DNA of 64,000 nt, from positions 78,905,980 to 78,969,979 of the forward strand of contig CP136063.1 of NCBI GenBank assembly GCA_032622095.1, written 5' to 3'. The stretch is from Siphonodentalium dalli (Eukaryota > Mollusca > Scaphopoda > Gadilida > Siphonodentaliidae). A model generated the notes under the pieces. It was not told the DNA's origin and made no database searches. It saw nothing but the letters and a program-made list of their open reading frames with translations. Position numbers and translations under genes: made by a program. This document shows, in pieces, positions 1 through 10,744 of this stretch. Every line of letters starts with the position of its first letter. Positions within the stretch are counted from its first letter, which is position 1.

Positions 1-40
1 CCAAGTCTTTTCGGTATGCAACAGCTTGAGAAATCGAATA

Positions 41-253
41 CAGTAATGCCCCGAGTATAATCGACTCCTTAAACACAGTAGAATTATGGGTAACTTTTCA
101 GGATTTAGTCGGATATATGGCTTGTTGCCATTCATCGGAAAGCTCTCTGAGAGCTTTCCGATGAATGGCAGCAAGCCATATTTCCGACTAAATCCTGAAA
201 AGTTACCCATAATTCTGCTGTGGTTAAGGAGTTGATTACTTAGAGCATTACTG
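41..253. mobile_element. Foldback MITE, mariner-like ends (copy 1)
   Basis: Near-perfect inverted repeat with about 100-bp arms meeting at about position 148 (GGAAAGCTCTC / GAGAGCTTTCC). The ends read CAGTAATGC and GCATTACTG. The left flank is TA; the right flank is CA, probably a mutated TA. A second copy at 50086-50250 has TA on both sides. TA target duplications with CAGT...ACTG ends suggest mobilisation by a Tc1/mariner-type transposase; that assignment is inference. There is no coding sequence. Confidence 0.8.
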
Positions 254-1042
254 CAGTTGAAACTGTTTTGGATCGAGTCCTGTCCGGCTACTCTTCTATA
301 ACCTCTCAAGATTTTGAAGTGTTGAATGGGTCACCATGAATCGCTCAATTAAACAATCGCAACGGTGTTGAGTGTTTTACTTATAGCTCACTATTTACTG
401 CTGTATATAAACAAACGATTGACTCACACAAAGTGTGTTTTGTGGATAATAACGCATTCATATGAACATTATCCTATACTATTAGTATATTCTTGGGAAA
501 CTTTTTGTAAATGTTATTTATAAATTATAACCTATAACGAAGGCCATCCATTCCTTTAAGTTCCAAAGATATAAGGAGAATCACTGCATTTTAATTGCAT
601 ACCGCATCCATCGTGGTGCTGTTTTGTGTTCAAGTGACAACCTTACCATGGTGTTGGAAATTACTGCAGTGTAATACCACAGCATTACCTGGGTAACACC
701 ACGTTAGAGATGGTCAATTACTTTAAGTATATGCAGGTTTGAAATCATCACGCTTGGGAAAGGCTGCCCTCTATGTTCTTATAAAAAAGCGTCACTTTGA
801 CCTAATCTGACGAAATACTGGTAGTGCTACAATCAAGATAACTTTAACCCACAATTCTGGGCGTAAAGTCCATTATAGAAGAGTATCGGGATGGGACTCG
901 GTCCAAAACAGCATCAACCCAACCGATACCACAAGTTGTGGACAGGGAAAACTTGGTCTAAACAGGTACTAGTACATGCATGTATTACAAGCATTAAAGG
1001 GTACACTAAATCCGGCCATTTATGAGACCATCTCCTTGTATA
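254..1042. other. Gene-free stretch
   Basis: No supportable gene. The 600-720 part has loosely repeated GTGGTG/CACCAC and ACTGCAGT words that resemble degraded foldback debris. Nothing else stands out. Confidence 0.5.
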
Positions 1043-1217
1043 CTCAACAGAATATATGCAACAAATGAATGAATTTTGCCCATGGATAAGTGCAACACCT
1101 GTGTGCTCTATGAACAATGCAAACATGGTATTTATAATGATAATGAATTATTGGCTGGAGTCATAAATTCATTTTCATTATAATTTATACCATGTTGTTT
1201 GCATATATTCTGCTGAG
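1043..1217. repeat. Nested foldback element
   Basis: Outer arms CTCAACAGAATATATGCAAC (left) and its near complement at 1201-1217. Inner arms begin GCAAACATGG at 1119 and close at 1202. The left side carries about 60 extra bases between outer and inner arms. It looks like a small palindromic element with an asymmetric insertion. Confidence 0.6.
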
Positions 1218-1425
1218 AATAAAAGGAGATGCTCTTAATGCTCAGTGTAAAACACTGCAAATATGGAACTTAAAGAGCTTTTCTCTATCTTCTACTGGAA
1301 ACAACTGTTAAATTTATTAAGACTTTATCAAGTCTTTTCACAGTATATAGTCTACATGTTTAATAGTATAGCACTAGTACTCACTAGTATTTCCAGACTT
1401 TTTGTGATAAAAATGCGGATAAAAG

Positions 1426-1481
1426 TGCAGAATTCTAAATTGATGCATTAAGTTGCAGAATTTTAAATTGATGCATTAAGT
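1426..1481. repeat. 28-bp tandem duplication
   Basis: Two adjacent 28-bp units (1426-1453, 1454-1481) starting TGCAGAATTCTAAATTG and TGCAGAATTTTAAATTG, differing by one base. A local slippage-type duplication. Confidence 0.85.
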
Positions 1482-1904
1482 GCATGAGCGGCTTTAGAGT
1501 TCTTTGAAGTGCGGTCATGCAAAATAACATAAAAGTTTGTAAAACAAGGTACATGTACATACTATGATTATAGCGGTATGAAGTGTCTGGAGCACCTTTG
1601 ATGGATAAAAGCGAATGTATACAGGCCTTAAAATTTTGCAAGAATCAAACTATAGCATTTCTACATCAAATCAGCTGCTTTTTACCAGACTCAAACGAAG
1701 AATCATGATTCTGACTCTCATCACACTAAAATCCCTACAAAATAATCTACTGGTGTGCAGATATTTCATTGAGTGTTTCAAATCATTTTAAAGGGACCCA
1801 AGGCACTCATAGTGAGTAAATATGCCAAACATATAACATACAACAGTTCGTAAAAACATCACCACTCAGAAAAACATGAATTCCTGATTCCTATATTAAT
1901 TATT

Positions 1905-2065
1905 GAAAGTTTTCCAATAACGAAATTTCACCTGTTGGAACCATTGCCATGTAAACAAAACTGTTACAGTGATTTGTCAACAAACATTGCTACTAGTAAT
2001 CGCGTAGAAGGTTAAACATATTTTAGTCTATTAAAACATTATTTTCAGAATATTTTTCAATGCTT
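1905..2065. repeat. Dispersed repeat related to 14390-14715
   Basis: Shares TGTAAACAAAACTGTTACAG, then TTTGTCAACAAA, then TTTTCAGAATATTT, in the same order and spacing as a tandemly duplicated segment near 14.4-14.7 kb. Unclassified interspersed repeat. Confidence 0.6.
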
Positions 2066-2079
2066 TGGCCATGCAATGT

Positions 2080-2341
2080 TTAACCCTTTCATGATGGGAG
2101 CTGCGCTGGTACAGCATTAAAGATCATGTACCAGTGAATTCTTGTATATATGCAAGTCTCACATAGGAAGCCTCATATGTATAAGAGAATGCACTGGATT
2201 ACAAGGTCAAGGCAAATATTGTTAGGCCATGTATTCTCTTATATATGTGAGGCTCCATTTTGGAGACTCGCAAATATAAGAGAATGCATTGGCGCAGGGT
2301 TTTAGCAACATTTCAAGAATCTCCAGTCATGGAAGGGTTAA
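2080..2341. mobile_element. piggyBac-like MITE carrying two hairpins
   Basis: Begins TTAACCCTTTCATGATGG and ends TCATGGAAGGGTTAA, so both ends have a TTAA site and complementary CCCTT(T/C)CATGA termini, as in piggyBac-type elements. Inside are two imperfect hairpins at 2131-2197 and 2226-2293, separated by a short spacer containing TATTGTTAGGCCA. The hairpins belong to the family at 10.7, 16.0, 16.3, 24.9, 25.0, 58.4, 58.5 and 62.4 kb. No coding sequence. The superfamily call rests on TTAA plus the terminal bases. Confidence 0.75.
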
Positions 2342-3843
2342 GTTTTTATTAAACTTTGGCATCTTATTGGACTTATTCAACATTGGATGGTAATGTCACT
2401 GTAACAGTGATGTTTATCAGAATTGCTAGCATGCAATGACATTCTTTCATATAAATTAATTAACTCACAGAATATCGAAAGACCAGATGTGAGTATAATA
2501 TAAATTTATCACCCCATTTTATAAAGGGATACAAAAAATAAAGATAACATATGTTATGCTTTAAAGTCAGCATGGACAATTAAAGGTAAACAATCTGAAT
2601 TGATGGTCTCCATACCATCAGATTCCAAGAACAACATTTCTTAATCGATTAAATACCAAAACATAATGCTAACTAAGTACTGTCAACTCTAGTGTAACAT
2701 TTTCCAAAACATGTTATATATCAACATTTTGTTCATCGCAACTTGGTATCAAGATTAGGTCAGTCGACTCAGTCGGCTCGTTGAATATTTGCTAGGCCGG
2801 GAAATATTCAAGGCGGTGAAAAATAACAGATTTTAAAAATTTATATTTTGTAACTCAGAACTTTAAAGGGTGTGTTCCTCGACTCGAATCAATTATTTTT
2901 ACCCCCGAAGCCAAAGAAATAGTAATTGAGGAGCGTGAACTCGGATTATCTATCTTTAAATGTGCATGTATGGTACATGTATAAGCCACTTTAAGCTCAT
3001 TGTACAGATTACTTGGTGATACAGCAGGTTGACAAAGATAAAGGAACATTAGAATATTTTGATTCTGTTATGGATTTTAAGGCCTGTATGTGTACATGAA
3101 TCTGATTATATTGACATACTGCAATAATATGTCACTTAAAAGTTCATATCCTTCAGATAAGCTCAGAAACAAGGCTTGAGACTGTTCCATGGGTACTGTT
3201 GTGCTTTGTGTGGAGATTTGAAACTGGTACACCTCCAAATTCTGGTCAATGTAGTATGAAATATAAAACAAATTATGCATACGCTGGATGCCATAACAGT
3301 GCACATTTTCTGAGACTCGATGAAGCATACAAGTACACGTCTGTTGTAGAATTGAATTCACTAACTTCACTTGCCAAGATTTTCACCACATAAGCCTGAT
3401 AAAATGTAGAGGTCACTGATCGGTCTCCATCAAGGAAGGAATGCATACATATATGTGTCATTTTTGCCTTTGATGAACACATTGATCGTCATTTGGTTAT
3501 AAATTAAAGCCTCCCCTTCGCTGCAGTGTGCACTAGTTAGCAGGTAAGCATGGTACTGGATTCAGTGCATACCGACCGTAGGTATACATATGGTACATGT
3601 GTATAGCCAGGAGACTCAGGACTCACTGTCACACAGCAACAACACACATGTCATCATCATTGTCATGCATGAACGAATACCGATAACATCTACAGTACAT
3701 GTATCCAGTACATGTACACCGAATAACATTTGAAATCCTTCCTCATCCAGTCTTGGACAGAATTAATAATATTGGTATTAAGGGTCACCATGCAGTGTCT
3801 GCAAGAAGCACTCTGACAGGAAACATGATTCTATGATTGGTTA
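2342..3843. other. Possible 3' UTR or flank; short overlapping ORFs
   Basis: Lies downstream of the candidate - strand terminal exon at 3844-3910 and could include its 3' UTR. Between 3077 and 3482 there are overlapping open frames on both strands (up to 97 codons on -). None has a recognisable domain and their mutual overlap argues against all being real. A GTAAGC donor-like site occurs on + at 3543. Confidence 0.35.
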
Positions 3844-3910
3844 TCAGATAATCATATCAGGCCTTGAATGAAATTTTGATGTCTCAATCCAGTCAAGCAG
3901 CTCCTCCTGT
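3844..3910 (-). CDS. Candidate terminal coding exon, unknown protein
   Basis: On the minus strand a strong 3' splice site (CTGTTTTTTTCAG, intron side 3923-3911) precedes one base that completes a codon, then 21 codons and TGA at 3846-3844. The peptide is acidic then mixed, with the core ELLDWIETSKFHSRPD. The pyrimidine tract, short open frame and immediate stop suggest a last coding exon. Its start phase (1 base) fits the donor phase (2 bases) of the candidate exon at 24070-24210, but that pairing is inference across about 20 kb; intermediate exons could exist. I do not recognise the family. A chance splice-like site is the main alternative. Confidence 0.4.
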
Positions 3911-4096
3911 CTGAAAAAAACAGATTTTAATGCTTGTAATGACATCAGAAAAGAGGAATGACTGATCATATACATATTATTAAGATACATCATCCAAATT
4001 GATCACCCGGGGGCCGAGTTATAACAGTAAATTATATCCATTCAAATGCTGCATGATGGTCAGAAACAGCTACAAATACATGTACCGGTATCATAT

Positions 4097-4422
4097 ACCG
4101 GTGTAACAGATATCTCCCCTGGATATATCCCCCACTCTGGATACCACCCCCCCCCCATGAATGACTAAATTAAAATTTCACTCATTTGATATATGTTACT
4201 TGAACAAACAAAAATAAAAAATAAAAAAACAAACTTAAATCTCATAAAACATTTCTTTCTGGCCATTTCAGGGTCAAACGATATTAAATGAGTGAATTTT
4301 CTTTTAGTCATACATGGGGGAAAATGCCCAGGGTGTGCGAGTGAGATATCTGAGGACATTCGCAAATACACTCCCCCATGGAGGAAGATATCCAGACAGG
4401 AGGGGGTGACGTGTTACACCGG
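4097..4422. repeat. Foldback element
   Basis: Arms TACCGGTGTAACAGATATCTCC... and ...GTGACGTGTTACACCGG are complementary, with inner complementary pieces (TTTCACTCATTTGATAT against ATATTAAATGAGTGAA). The adjoining hAT-like element has its 8-bp target duplication TACACCGG at this element's right end, so the hAT-like element appears to have landed there. Confidence 0.6.
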
Positions 4423-5348
4423 CAGAGGCGGACTGGGCCAAGAAACCGGCCCGGGAAATTAATATAATACCGGCCCATCTGTTTGGTCCACCTTGGAAAA
4501 TTCCAACTGCACCCTCCCCCCTTGAATCAGAATCAGACCAAATACATATTTTTGCATAATTCCATTTGCAACCCCCCCCCCCCTTGAATCAGATGCAGAG
4601 CAAATACATGTTTTTGCATAATTAATTCCATTTGCACCTCTGGTCTAATATCATATATATTCATAAACCATGGTTCTATATATTCCCGGTATGAGACCAT
4701 TCAGATATTTTTACCTGAAAAATTGCATAAAATCTAACATCTAGCGATCTAACTCCAGACAAATGCACACGGCTACGGACAAGAGACCAGGACACACCAG
4801 GCTGTTCATGGTTGTTCGGCCCGGGGTGAGAACATTTTGAAAACTATACAAGAAAATCTCGAATCCGATATACTAGACTGGCATCAACTGAAGCGTTCCT
4901 ATTTTCTTGTAAATTTCAATTGGGGGAGGGGTGCGTAAGAATTTTTTTGGATTTACAGCTGGGAGTTACCGTTAAAATCTCGAGATTAATGGGGTGTTTA
5001 CGTGGTGTTATATGATGCCAACAAGTTCATTTAATGTCAAAATTACGATTAGCCAATTCGGCTGGTTAAACAACACATGTGGCGGCCCACGTCCGGAATT
5101 TTCCCGGTCTCCCGATCGGCCATGCAGTCCGCCTCTGCCCTCATGAATTTATGTGAGAAGAGTACCATCTTATTGGATACACGGCTGGTTAAACAACACA
5201 TGTGGCGGCCCACGTCGGTTTCATTTGCGGCCCAACCACATATACCCCCCCCCCCCAAACCGTAAAAAAAAACCCTCGGATTCTCGCTTGATAGAAAATC
5301 ACGTGGAATCAGAATTTTCCCGGTCTCCTGATCGGCCAGTCCGCCTCT
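4423..5348. mobile_element. hAT-like non-autonomous DNA transposon with 8-bp TSD
   Basis: Starts CAGAGGCGGACTGG and ends CCAGTCCGCCTCTG, giving 14-bp terminal inverted repeats. TACACCGG lies directly before the first base (4415-4422) and directly after the last (5349-5356), a perfect 8-bp target duplication. Eight-base duplications and CAGRGG termini are typical of hAT elements. It is 926 bp, with no transposase-like frame. An internal motif matching the terminus also occurs near 5125-5138, so the element is internally compound. An inverted relative lies at 6670-7724. Confidence 0.85.
5238..5255. repeat. Poly-C tract
   Basis: Run of C inside the hAT-like element. Matching G runs occur in the inverted relative. 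Homopolymer length here may be unreliable in the assembly. Confidence 0.8.
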
Positions 5349-5489
5349 GTACACCGGTACCTGCACCAAATATTCCCAAAAACATTCCAGATACATTTAT
5401 ATAGGTACCGGTATGATATCATATTGGTCTTGTAAATATCATATATTTGTAAATGTTTTAAGGCAAGTTAAACAGCTTGGGGGGGGGGG

Positions 5490-5845
5490 TGAAATAAAAA
5501 TTCCGGCACGTATGCCGGGGTGCGTGGGTGGTCAAAGCCACCAACAAGCAATTTTTTCCGCAACTAAAACAAAAATTTCCTGCTTGTTTTTTTAGTGTTT
5601 TGGCAATGAGTTGGGCTTCAAAACCACTTTGAATGAGAGAAATAATGTAATTATAACTGGTAAACTGACTGCAGGCAGTTATCGTGTTGTATTTTGTTGC
5701 AAATCTTGAAATCCAAGATGGCCACTGGCAGCCATGTTTTTTTTGGCCGATGACCTCAAAATGACTCATTCCTATTTACATGTCCATGTTAACATCCATG
5801 ATAAATAGTATGCACAGAAATTAAATTCATATACAGCTGAATTTC
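5490..5845. repeat. Direct repeat, first copy (partner 6320-6677)
   Basis: Shares in order CGGCACGTATGCCGGGGTG, TTTTTTCCGCAACTAAAA, CCAAGATGGCCAC, GGCAGCCATGTTTTTTTT, TCCTATTTACATGTC and AGTATGCACAGAAATT-like words with 6320-6677. About 830 bp separates the copies. The middle portions are diverged. Unclassified, non-coding. Confidence 0.75.
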
Positions 5846-5859
5846 CCCCCGCAAATCTT

Positions 5860-6010
5860 TGTTTTAGTGTTAAAAGGGGGGTGGGTGTAAACAAAATGGT
5901 CGGAAAAAAACTGCCGAAAACGGAAAATAATTTGGGTGGGTGGGTACAAAAAATGATCGAAAGGGAAAAAAATGCCATACATGCCTGAAATTTGTTTCCG
6001 ACCCCCCTGG
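5860..6010. repeat. Direct repeat, first copy (partner 7730-7865)
   Basis: CCCCCCGCAAATCT, GTGGGTGTAAAC-like, AAAAATGCCATACATGCCTG and TTTCCGACCCCC recur in order at 7730-7865. Part of the mosaic of repeats between 4.4 and 7.9 kb. Confidence 0.6.
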
Positions 6011-6038
6011 CGGGGGGGGGGGGGGGGGGGGGGGGGGG
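6010..6038. repeat. Poly-G tract, about 29 bases
   Basis: Nearly uninterrupted G run. Other G or C runs of 10-18 bases occur at about 5238, 5479, 6727, 7032 and 7611. Such tracts can form G-quadruplexes and are error-prone to sequence. Confidence 0.9.
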
Positions 6039-6319
6039 CAGGGGCAATGTGTCAATACAACATTTGATTTTATCATCTTTACTTGAATAGGTGAGTTCAC
6101 AAATACTCTATTTCCATGCATATACTAGTAAACACAATTATACATAATCATTGGGGAATTGAACAACTTTATACTGTATAATATACAAGCATAATTATGT
6201 ATACTAGAAGATAGCAGCACAAACTAGTACTTCTGCATGTCAAATATCACACATACCAGTATATACCACTTATACTGCGGATTGACTTCTTTAAAAATAT
6301 TGGCCGTCATATCAGGGGG

Positions 6320-6677
6320 GGATTTCCGGGCACGTATGCCGGGGTGGATGAACTTGATGGGACCAACAAACATTTTTTTCCGCAACTAAAATGTTTTTTT
6401 CCTGCAAGTCGTATGACTGTTTGGCTTAAAACTCATTACAATAAGAGAAATACCGGTATTTATAAAACAGAAATGACAAATTTCATGATGATCAGACAAA
6501 CAGTATAGCTTGTAGCTCATGCTAATGGATTGAATTTTGAATTCCAAGATGGCCACCGGCTGGTGACCGGCAGCCATGTTTTTTTTGCTGAATGACCCCC
6601 AAAATGAGTCGTTCCTATTTACATGTCAATGTTAACATCCATGACAAATAGTATTCACAGAAATTCATATACAGCTG
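6320..6677. repeat. Direct repeat, second copy (partner 5490-5845)
   Basis: Second, diverged copy of the segment described at 5490-5845, in the same orientation. Its right end runs straight into the inverted relative of the hAT-like element (ACAGCTGATTCCACGTG). Confidence 0.75.
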
Positions 6678-7724
6678 ATTCCACGTGATTTTCTATCAAG
6701 CGAGAATACGAGGGGTTTTTTTTTACGGGGGGGGGGGGGGTATATGTGGTTGGGCGGCCCCCAACCACAACCTGGGCCGCAAATGAATGACCGTGGGCCG
6801 CCACATGTGTTGTTTAACCTGCCGTGTATCCAATAAGATGGCACTCTTCTAAGAATATATTGATTCGGAAATTATTGCACATGTCAAATGTTTTACTTCG
6901 GATAATGTGTACTGCCAATATATATATATATAAATATATATCACCCGAGAAGCGGAAAACCGGCGAGGAAAGACAGAAGTTACCTAAATTGGGAAGTTGG
7001 CAGGTTCCCCATGTGAGCATAATGTGACGATGGGGGGGGGGGGGGGGGGCAGAGGCAGACTGGCCGATCGGGAGACCGGGAAAACTCCGGACGTGGGCCG
7101 CCACATGTGTTGTTTAACCAGCCGAATTGGCTAATCGTAAGTTTGTCATTAAATGAACTTGTCAGCATCATATAACACCACGTAAAGACCCCGTTAATCT
7201 CGAGATTCCAGCTGTAAATCCAAAAAAAATCTCACTCCCCTCCCGGACCCTCCCCCAATTGAAATTTACAACAAAATAGGAATGCTTCAGTTGATGCCAG
7301 TCTATATAGAGATGCTAGGATTTGCGAGCTTCTTGTATAGTTTACAAAATTTTCTCACCCCGGGCCGAACAACAATGAACAGCCCGGTGTGTCCTGATCT
7401 CTTGTCCGTAGCTGTGTGAGTGTGTGCATTTGTCTGGAGTTAGACCGCTAGATGTTAGAATTTATGCAATTTTTCAGGTAAAAATATCTGAATGGTCTCA
7501 TATCGGGAATATATAGAACCATGGTTTGTGAATATATAAGATATATTAGGCCAGAGGTGCAAATGGAATTATGCAAAAACATGTATTTGGTCTGATTCTG
7601 ATTCAAGTGTGGGGGGGGGGGTGCAGTTGGAATTTCCCAAGGTGGACTGTGGACACCTCCCGAACAGATGGGCCGGTATTATATTAATTTCCCGGGCCGG
7701 TTTTTTGGCCCAGTCCGCCTCTGC
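6670..7724. mobile_element. Inverted relative of the hAT-like element
   Basis: Reverse-complement match to 4423-5308: the outer end at 7710-7724 reads CAGTCCGCCTCTG, and the shared blocks run inward in the same order, including GCCGCCACATGTGTTGTTTA (twice) and ATTTTCTATCAAGCGAGAAT. A terminus-like CAGAGGCAGACTGGCC sits internally at 7050, next to a G run. I see no clean 8-bp target duplication, so the borders are uncertain; it may be longer or rearranged. Confidence 0.7.
6918..6942. repeat. TA-rich microsatellite
   Basis: Short TATATATA run (AATATATATATATATAAATATATA) inside the 6.7-7.7 kb element; low complexity. Confidence 0.7.
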
Positions 7725-7729
7725 CCACA

Positions 7730-7865
7730 CCCCCCCGCAAATCTGTTTTATTGTTAGAATGGTGGGGGTGGAAACCGGTGGATGTTTGGACGCGGGGGTG
7801 GGTCCCAACAAGGGTCGAACGAAAAAAATCAGCATACAAGCCTGAACATATTTTCCGACCCCCTG
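7730..7865. repeat. Direct repeat, second copy (partner 5860-6010)
   Basis: Diverged copy of the 5860-6010 block, immediately outside the inverted hAT-like relative, ending TTTTCCGACCCCCTG. Confidence 0.6.
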
Positions 7866-8376
7866 ATCATATGGCCATTTTCGTCTATTTTTCCAACTAT
7901 ACTTTCTATAAGCAATGGGAATGCTTGATAGAAAATTTGTAAATAGTATATACAAGTAGGGGGTTAAATGTAGCACACCATGAACTTTGAAGTTGCCGAC
8001 ATTGTTTCTGGTGTCAATTTTTAAACTCCACACATCGCCTGTTGTCAGGCCGCATTCATTGGCATTACACAAACAGGCATGGAAATACAAGATAGTGATT
8101 CGTCTTATACATGCATATATAAGTTAATTTAACGATATCCGTGTGGTTGTATTAATTTTCAACTTTTGGTGTGATATCTTTTGGTGTATCATAACTACAC
8201 GGTACTGTAGTTCCATAACAATGACCGTGGCTAATGAATCTGGCATTTCTGTAATAAGAAGAAAATATGCTGCATATACATGTATGTGATATGGATACAT
8301 GTATTTTTATAATTTGCAAACATATTTATAAACAAAGTGTAAAGTTCATTCAACCAACAATGTGAGCGTCCTCAGC

Positions 8377-8743
8377 AATTCAGATGACTATGGTTCAATC
8401 GTAAGTGGGGGAATCGGGCCTGACAAAATCATGGATAGTTTGTTGACACGATTAAGATGTCATCACACATGAGTATATTGTCGGCGACTCGGCGGTTAAC
8501 CATGTGATTAACTACCCTATGTTTTTTTATTTACTTTGTACAATTTTTAAGTACACACACAGTTCTGATTCAGTCACAAGTGGAGGTAGCCAAGGATACG
8601 CCACAATTTTGCATCTAAAATGCTTGATACTACTTTTTATCACTCATGACAATGCCCGACCATGCGCAGTACAACTATCACCGTATCGGTTACTACCCAC
8701 AACAAAATCTTTCCACTTACGATTGAATCGTGATCATCAGAAC
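8377..8743. mobile_element. Foldback MITE, GTTCAGATGAC family (copy 1)
   Basis: Terminal inverted repeats close to GTTCAGATGACCACGATTC (left TTCAGATGACTATGGTTC, right GATCATCAGAAC). Internally it shares AAGTGGAGGTA and AAGGATACGCCA with the other copies. It faces copy 2 head to head, 15 bases apart. A 93-codon open frame here (8504-8785) lies within the element and is not a gene. Confidence 0.75.
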
Positions 8744-8758
8744 ATTCACTTAGTGAAA

Positions 8759-9140
8759 GTTCAGATGACCACGATTCAATCGTAAACTTGTCGAAACTTT
8801 TCCATCATAGGAAATAACTGATAATTGGACTGCGCACGCTCACATCGAAATCGTAGGTCAAAAATAATATCAAGCACTGTTTGATTTTACTATTTTTAGA
8901 TGCCAAATTGAGGCGTATCCTTGGTTTATACCGGTACCTCCACTTGTGACGAAAGATTCGCAGTGGTGTGTGCATAAAAATTGTAGCTGAAAATGACCGG
9001 TGTAGTCAATCACATGCTTTAGGATGTTCAACCTACGGTATAATCATGTACGACGCCGCATTGCAATTTTGTGAACAAACCATCCACGATCTTGTCGGGC
9101 CTGATTCCTCTACTTACAAATTAATCGTGGTCGTCTGAAC
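8759..9140. mobile_element. Foldback MITE, GTTCAGATGAC family (copy 2)
   Basis: Starts GTTCAGATGACCACGATTC and ends GTGGTCGTCTGAAC. Its interior is the reverse complement of copy 1 (TGGCGTATCCTTG-like, TACCTCCACTTGTGAC), so 8377-9140 forms one large palindrome centred on TTCACTTAGTGAA. A third, solitary copy is at 26953-27314. Confidence 0.75.
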
Positions 9141-9157
9141 GTACACTACATGTACAT

Positions 9158-9411
9158 GAGGCCACCACCCCCCATGGAATACGAAATACCACTTAACACA
9201 GAGGGTGGAATACAGAATACCAGTTAACAGCCATATGGAATACATAAAAATATATGAAAACTTCATTTTTTGGAAGGTCGGCGTACGAATACGGAATACC
9301 GGTATATTTGGAATACCGAATACCTCCTAACAGAGGGGCCGGAATACGGCGTACCTCATAACAGGGCATGGAATACGGCGTACGAAAAGGGGGGGGGTGG
9401 GGGGCCTCTTA
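9158..9411. repeat. GGAATAC-rich foldback element
   Basis: GAGGCCACCACCCCCC at the left and GGGTGGGGGGCCTC at the right are complementary. In between, GGAATACGG(C/A)(G/A)TAC and related words recur at least eight times with intervening ACCTC(C/A)TAACAG(A/G)G. A small element with internal degenerate repeats; non-coding. Confidence 0.6.
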
Positions 9412-10046
9412 CAGGTAATGATGAATTGGCCACACAATAACTAGAATGAATCATTGAATGAGCATTTTATTTTTAATATTATCAGGTTCACATTTGTTCA
9501 AAATTATTCTATGAAGAAGTACCTTTCTATACAATCGCCTTTTAAGTTATATTTTCAATAATTGTGACCTTTTTTTTTTCCAACTATTGTCATACAAATC
9601 TCGACCGATAATACACATCAATTATGCATAGCTTTATGCCAGAATTGATTTTTGCAGAGTAAAATTTACCACTCAAGCCAGTTACGGAATACTTTCCTTT
9701 TATTTACTATAGAAATTAAGCACAAAATATAATTTAATAAAAACCGATTTTGCCAAGTTTCCCAGTTTTGCGAATATTGTGGATGGGTACATTAATATAC
9801 GAATGATCAATTCCATATAATCATAGTCCATCAGATGTTACTATTTTAACAAGACAAATCATAACAAATGACAAGCAGATTGAACGTATCCTAAAATTTC
9901 GACCATATTTCACCGACAGTAAAATTCACCATCATTTCATTTGAAAAATATGAATAAATCACGCACGTGTGATCGTAGTTCAATTAAGTATATCACTCGT
10001 AACAACATTTTCGTGAAGAGAAAACACTTTACAACAGTTTACTTAC
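9412..10046. other. AT-rich intergenic or intronic stretch
   Basis: No gene, repeat family or hairpin that I can support. Confidence 0.4.
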
Positions 10047-10276
10047 CTGAAAAATCAGATCAAATGGAGTTTATCTCTGCTTTTCCGACCTCGAAACTTT
10101 TTTGTTGCCAAAATGTCTGACGAAAGAACAGCGTGAGCGAACAGCGGACACACCAAACGTTGTAATCCGAGTCCGACTTCAGTAAAAGGTGTATAGTTGT
10201 GATTATCAATTTCGTCCATCATAGAAATCTGGTATATTTTATAATAGAGACATGTTCTGCACACAGATCTATACAA
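10047..10276 (-). other. Candidate 5' (untranslated) exon with splice donor
   Basis: On the minus strand TTTTTCAG is followed by a consensus-quality donor GTAAGTAA at 10046-10039. The upstream sequence is richer in CG than its surroundings. The open frame that enters it stops at 10055, eight bases before the donor, so if real this exon end is untranslated or read in another frame. Its upper border is unknown. Confidence 0.25.
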
Positions 10277-10400
10277 TTTGCATGTTCATAAAAGGTATCT
10301 CGGGATTACTCAGATGGTGGGCCAATATAGACTTGAGTGATGTGTTTTGACCTGTGCCATTTAAATTTAATTGGGGGGGGGGGTGGGGTGGTCAATGCGT

Positions 10401-10590
10401 ATTATTTTTCATTTGCGTTTAAGCGCAAATGATTTACGCTTAGGCATAAACATTTGCGGTTAAGCCTAAATGATAGAGGTTATTTGAACTTAAGCGCAAA
10501 TATGTGTGCTTAAGCGCAAATATGTGTGCTTAAGCGCAAATATGTGTGCTTAAATGCAAATATTTTCGCTCAAACTTAAATAAATAATAA
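10401..10590. repeat. TAAGCGCAAAT motif repeats
   Basis: Three perfect 20-bp units TAAGCGCAAATATGTGTGCT at 10491-10550, flanked by decayed copies (CATTTGCGTTTAAGCGCAAA, GGCATAAACATTTGCGGTTA). The core TTAAGCGCAAA also appears inverted, so the array is partly palindromic. Confidence 0.85.
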
Positions 10591-10609
10591 ATGTTAAAAG
10601 GGCCTCCCC

Positions 10610-10744
10610 CATATATATATGACCATGGCGGGAATTCGCTGGTGCAGCATTAAAGTCTTAACATACCATGTGCTAGAGCATTCTCTTATATATGTGAGTC
10701 ATCCATATGGAGCCTCGCATCATATATAAAAGAATGCACTGGCT
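10610..10744. mobile_element. Half copy of the hairpin MITE
   Basis: GGCGGGAATTCGCTGGTGCA then GCATTAAAG leads into one hairpin (10672-10743; GCATTCTCTTATATATGTGA against ATATATAAAAGAATGC). This is the same order as the left half of 2080-2341. The second hairpin and right end are missing; a 383-bp satellite begins immediately after. Confidence 0.65.

Noticed and set aside
7569-8090. 173-codon minus frame
   Set aside because: Mostly within the inverted hAT-like element and neighbouring repeats; no domain and low-complexity runs.
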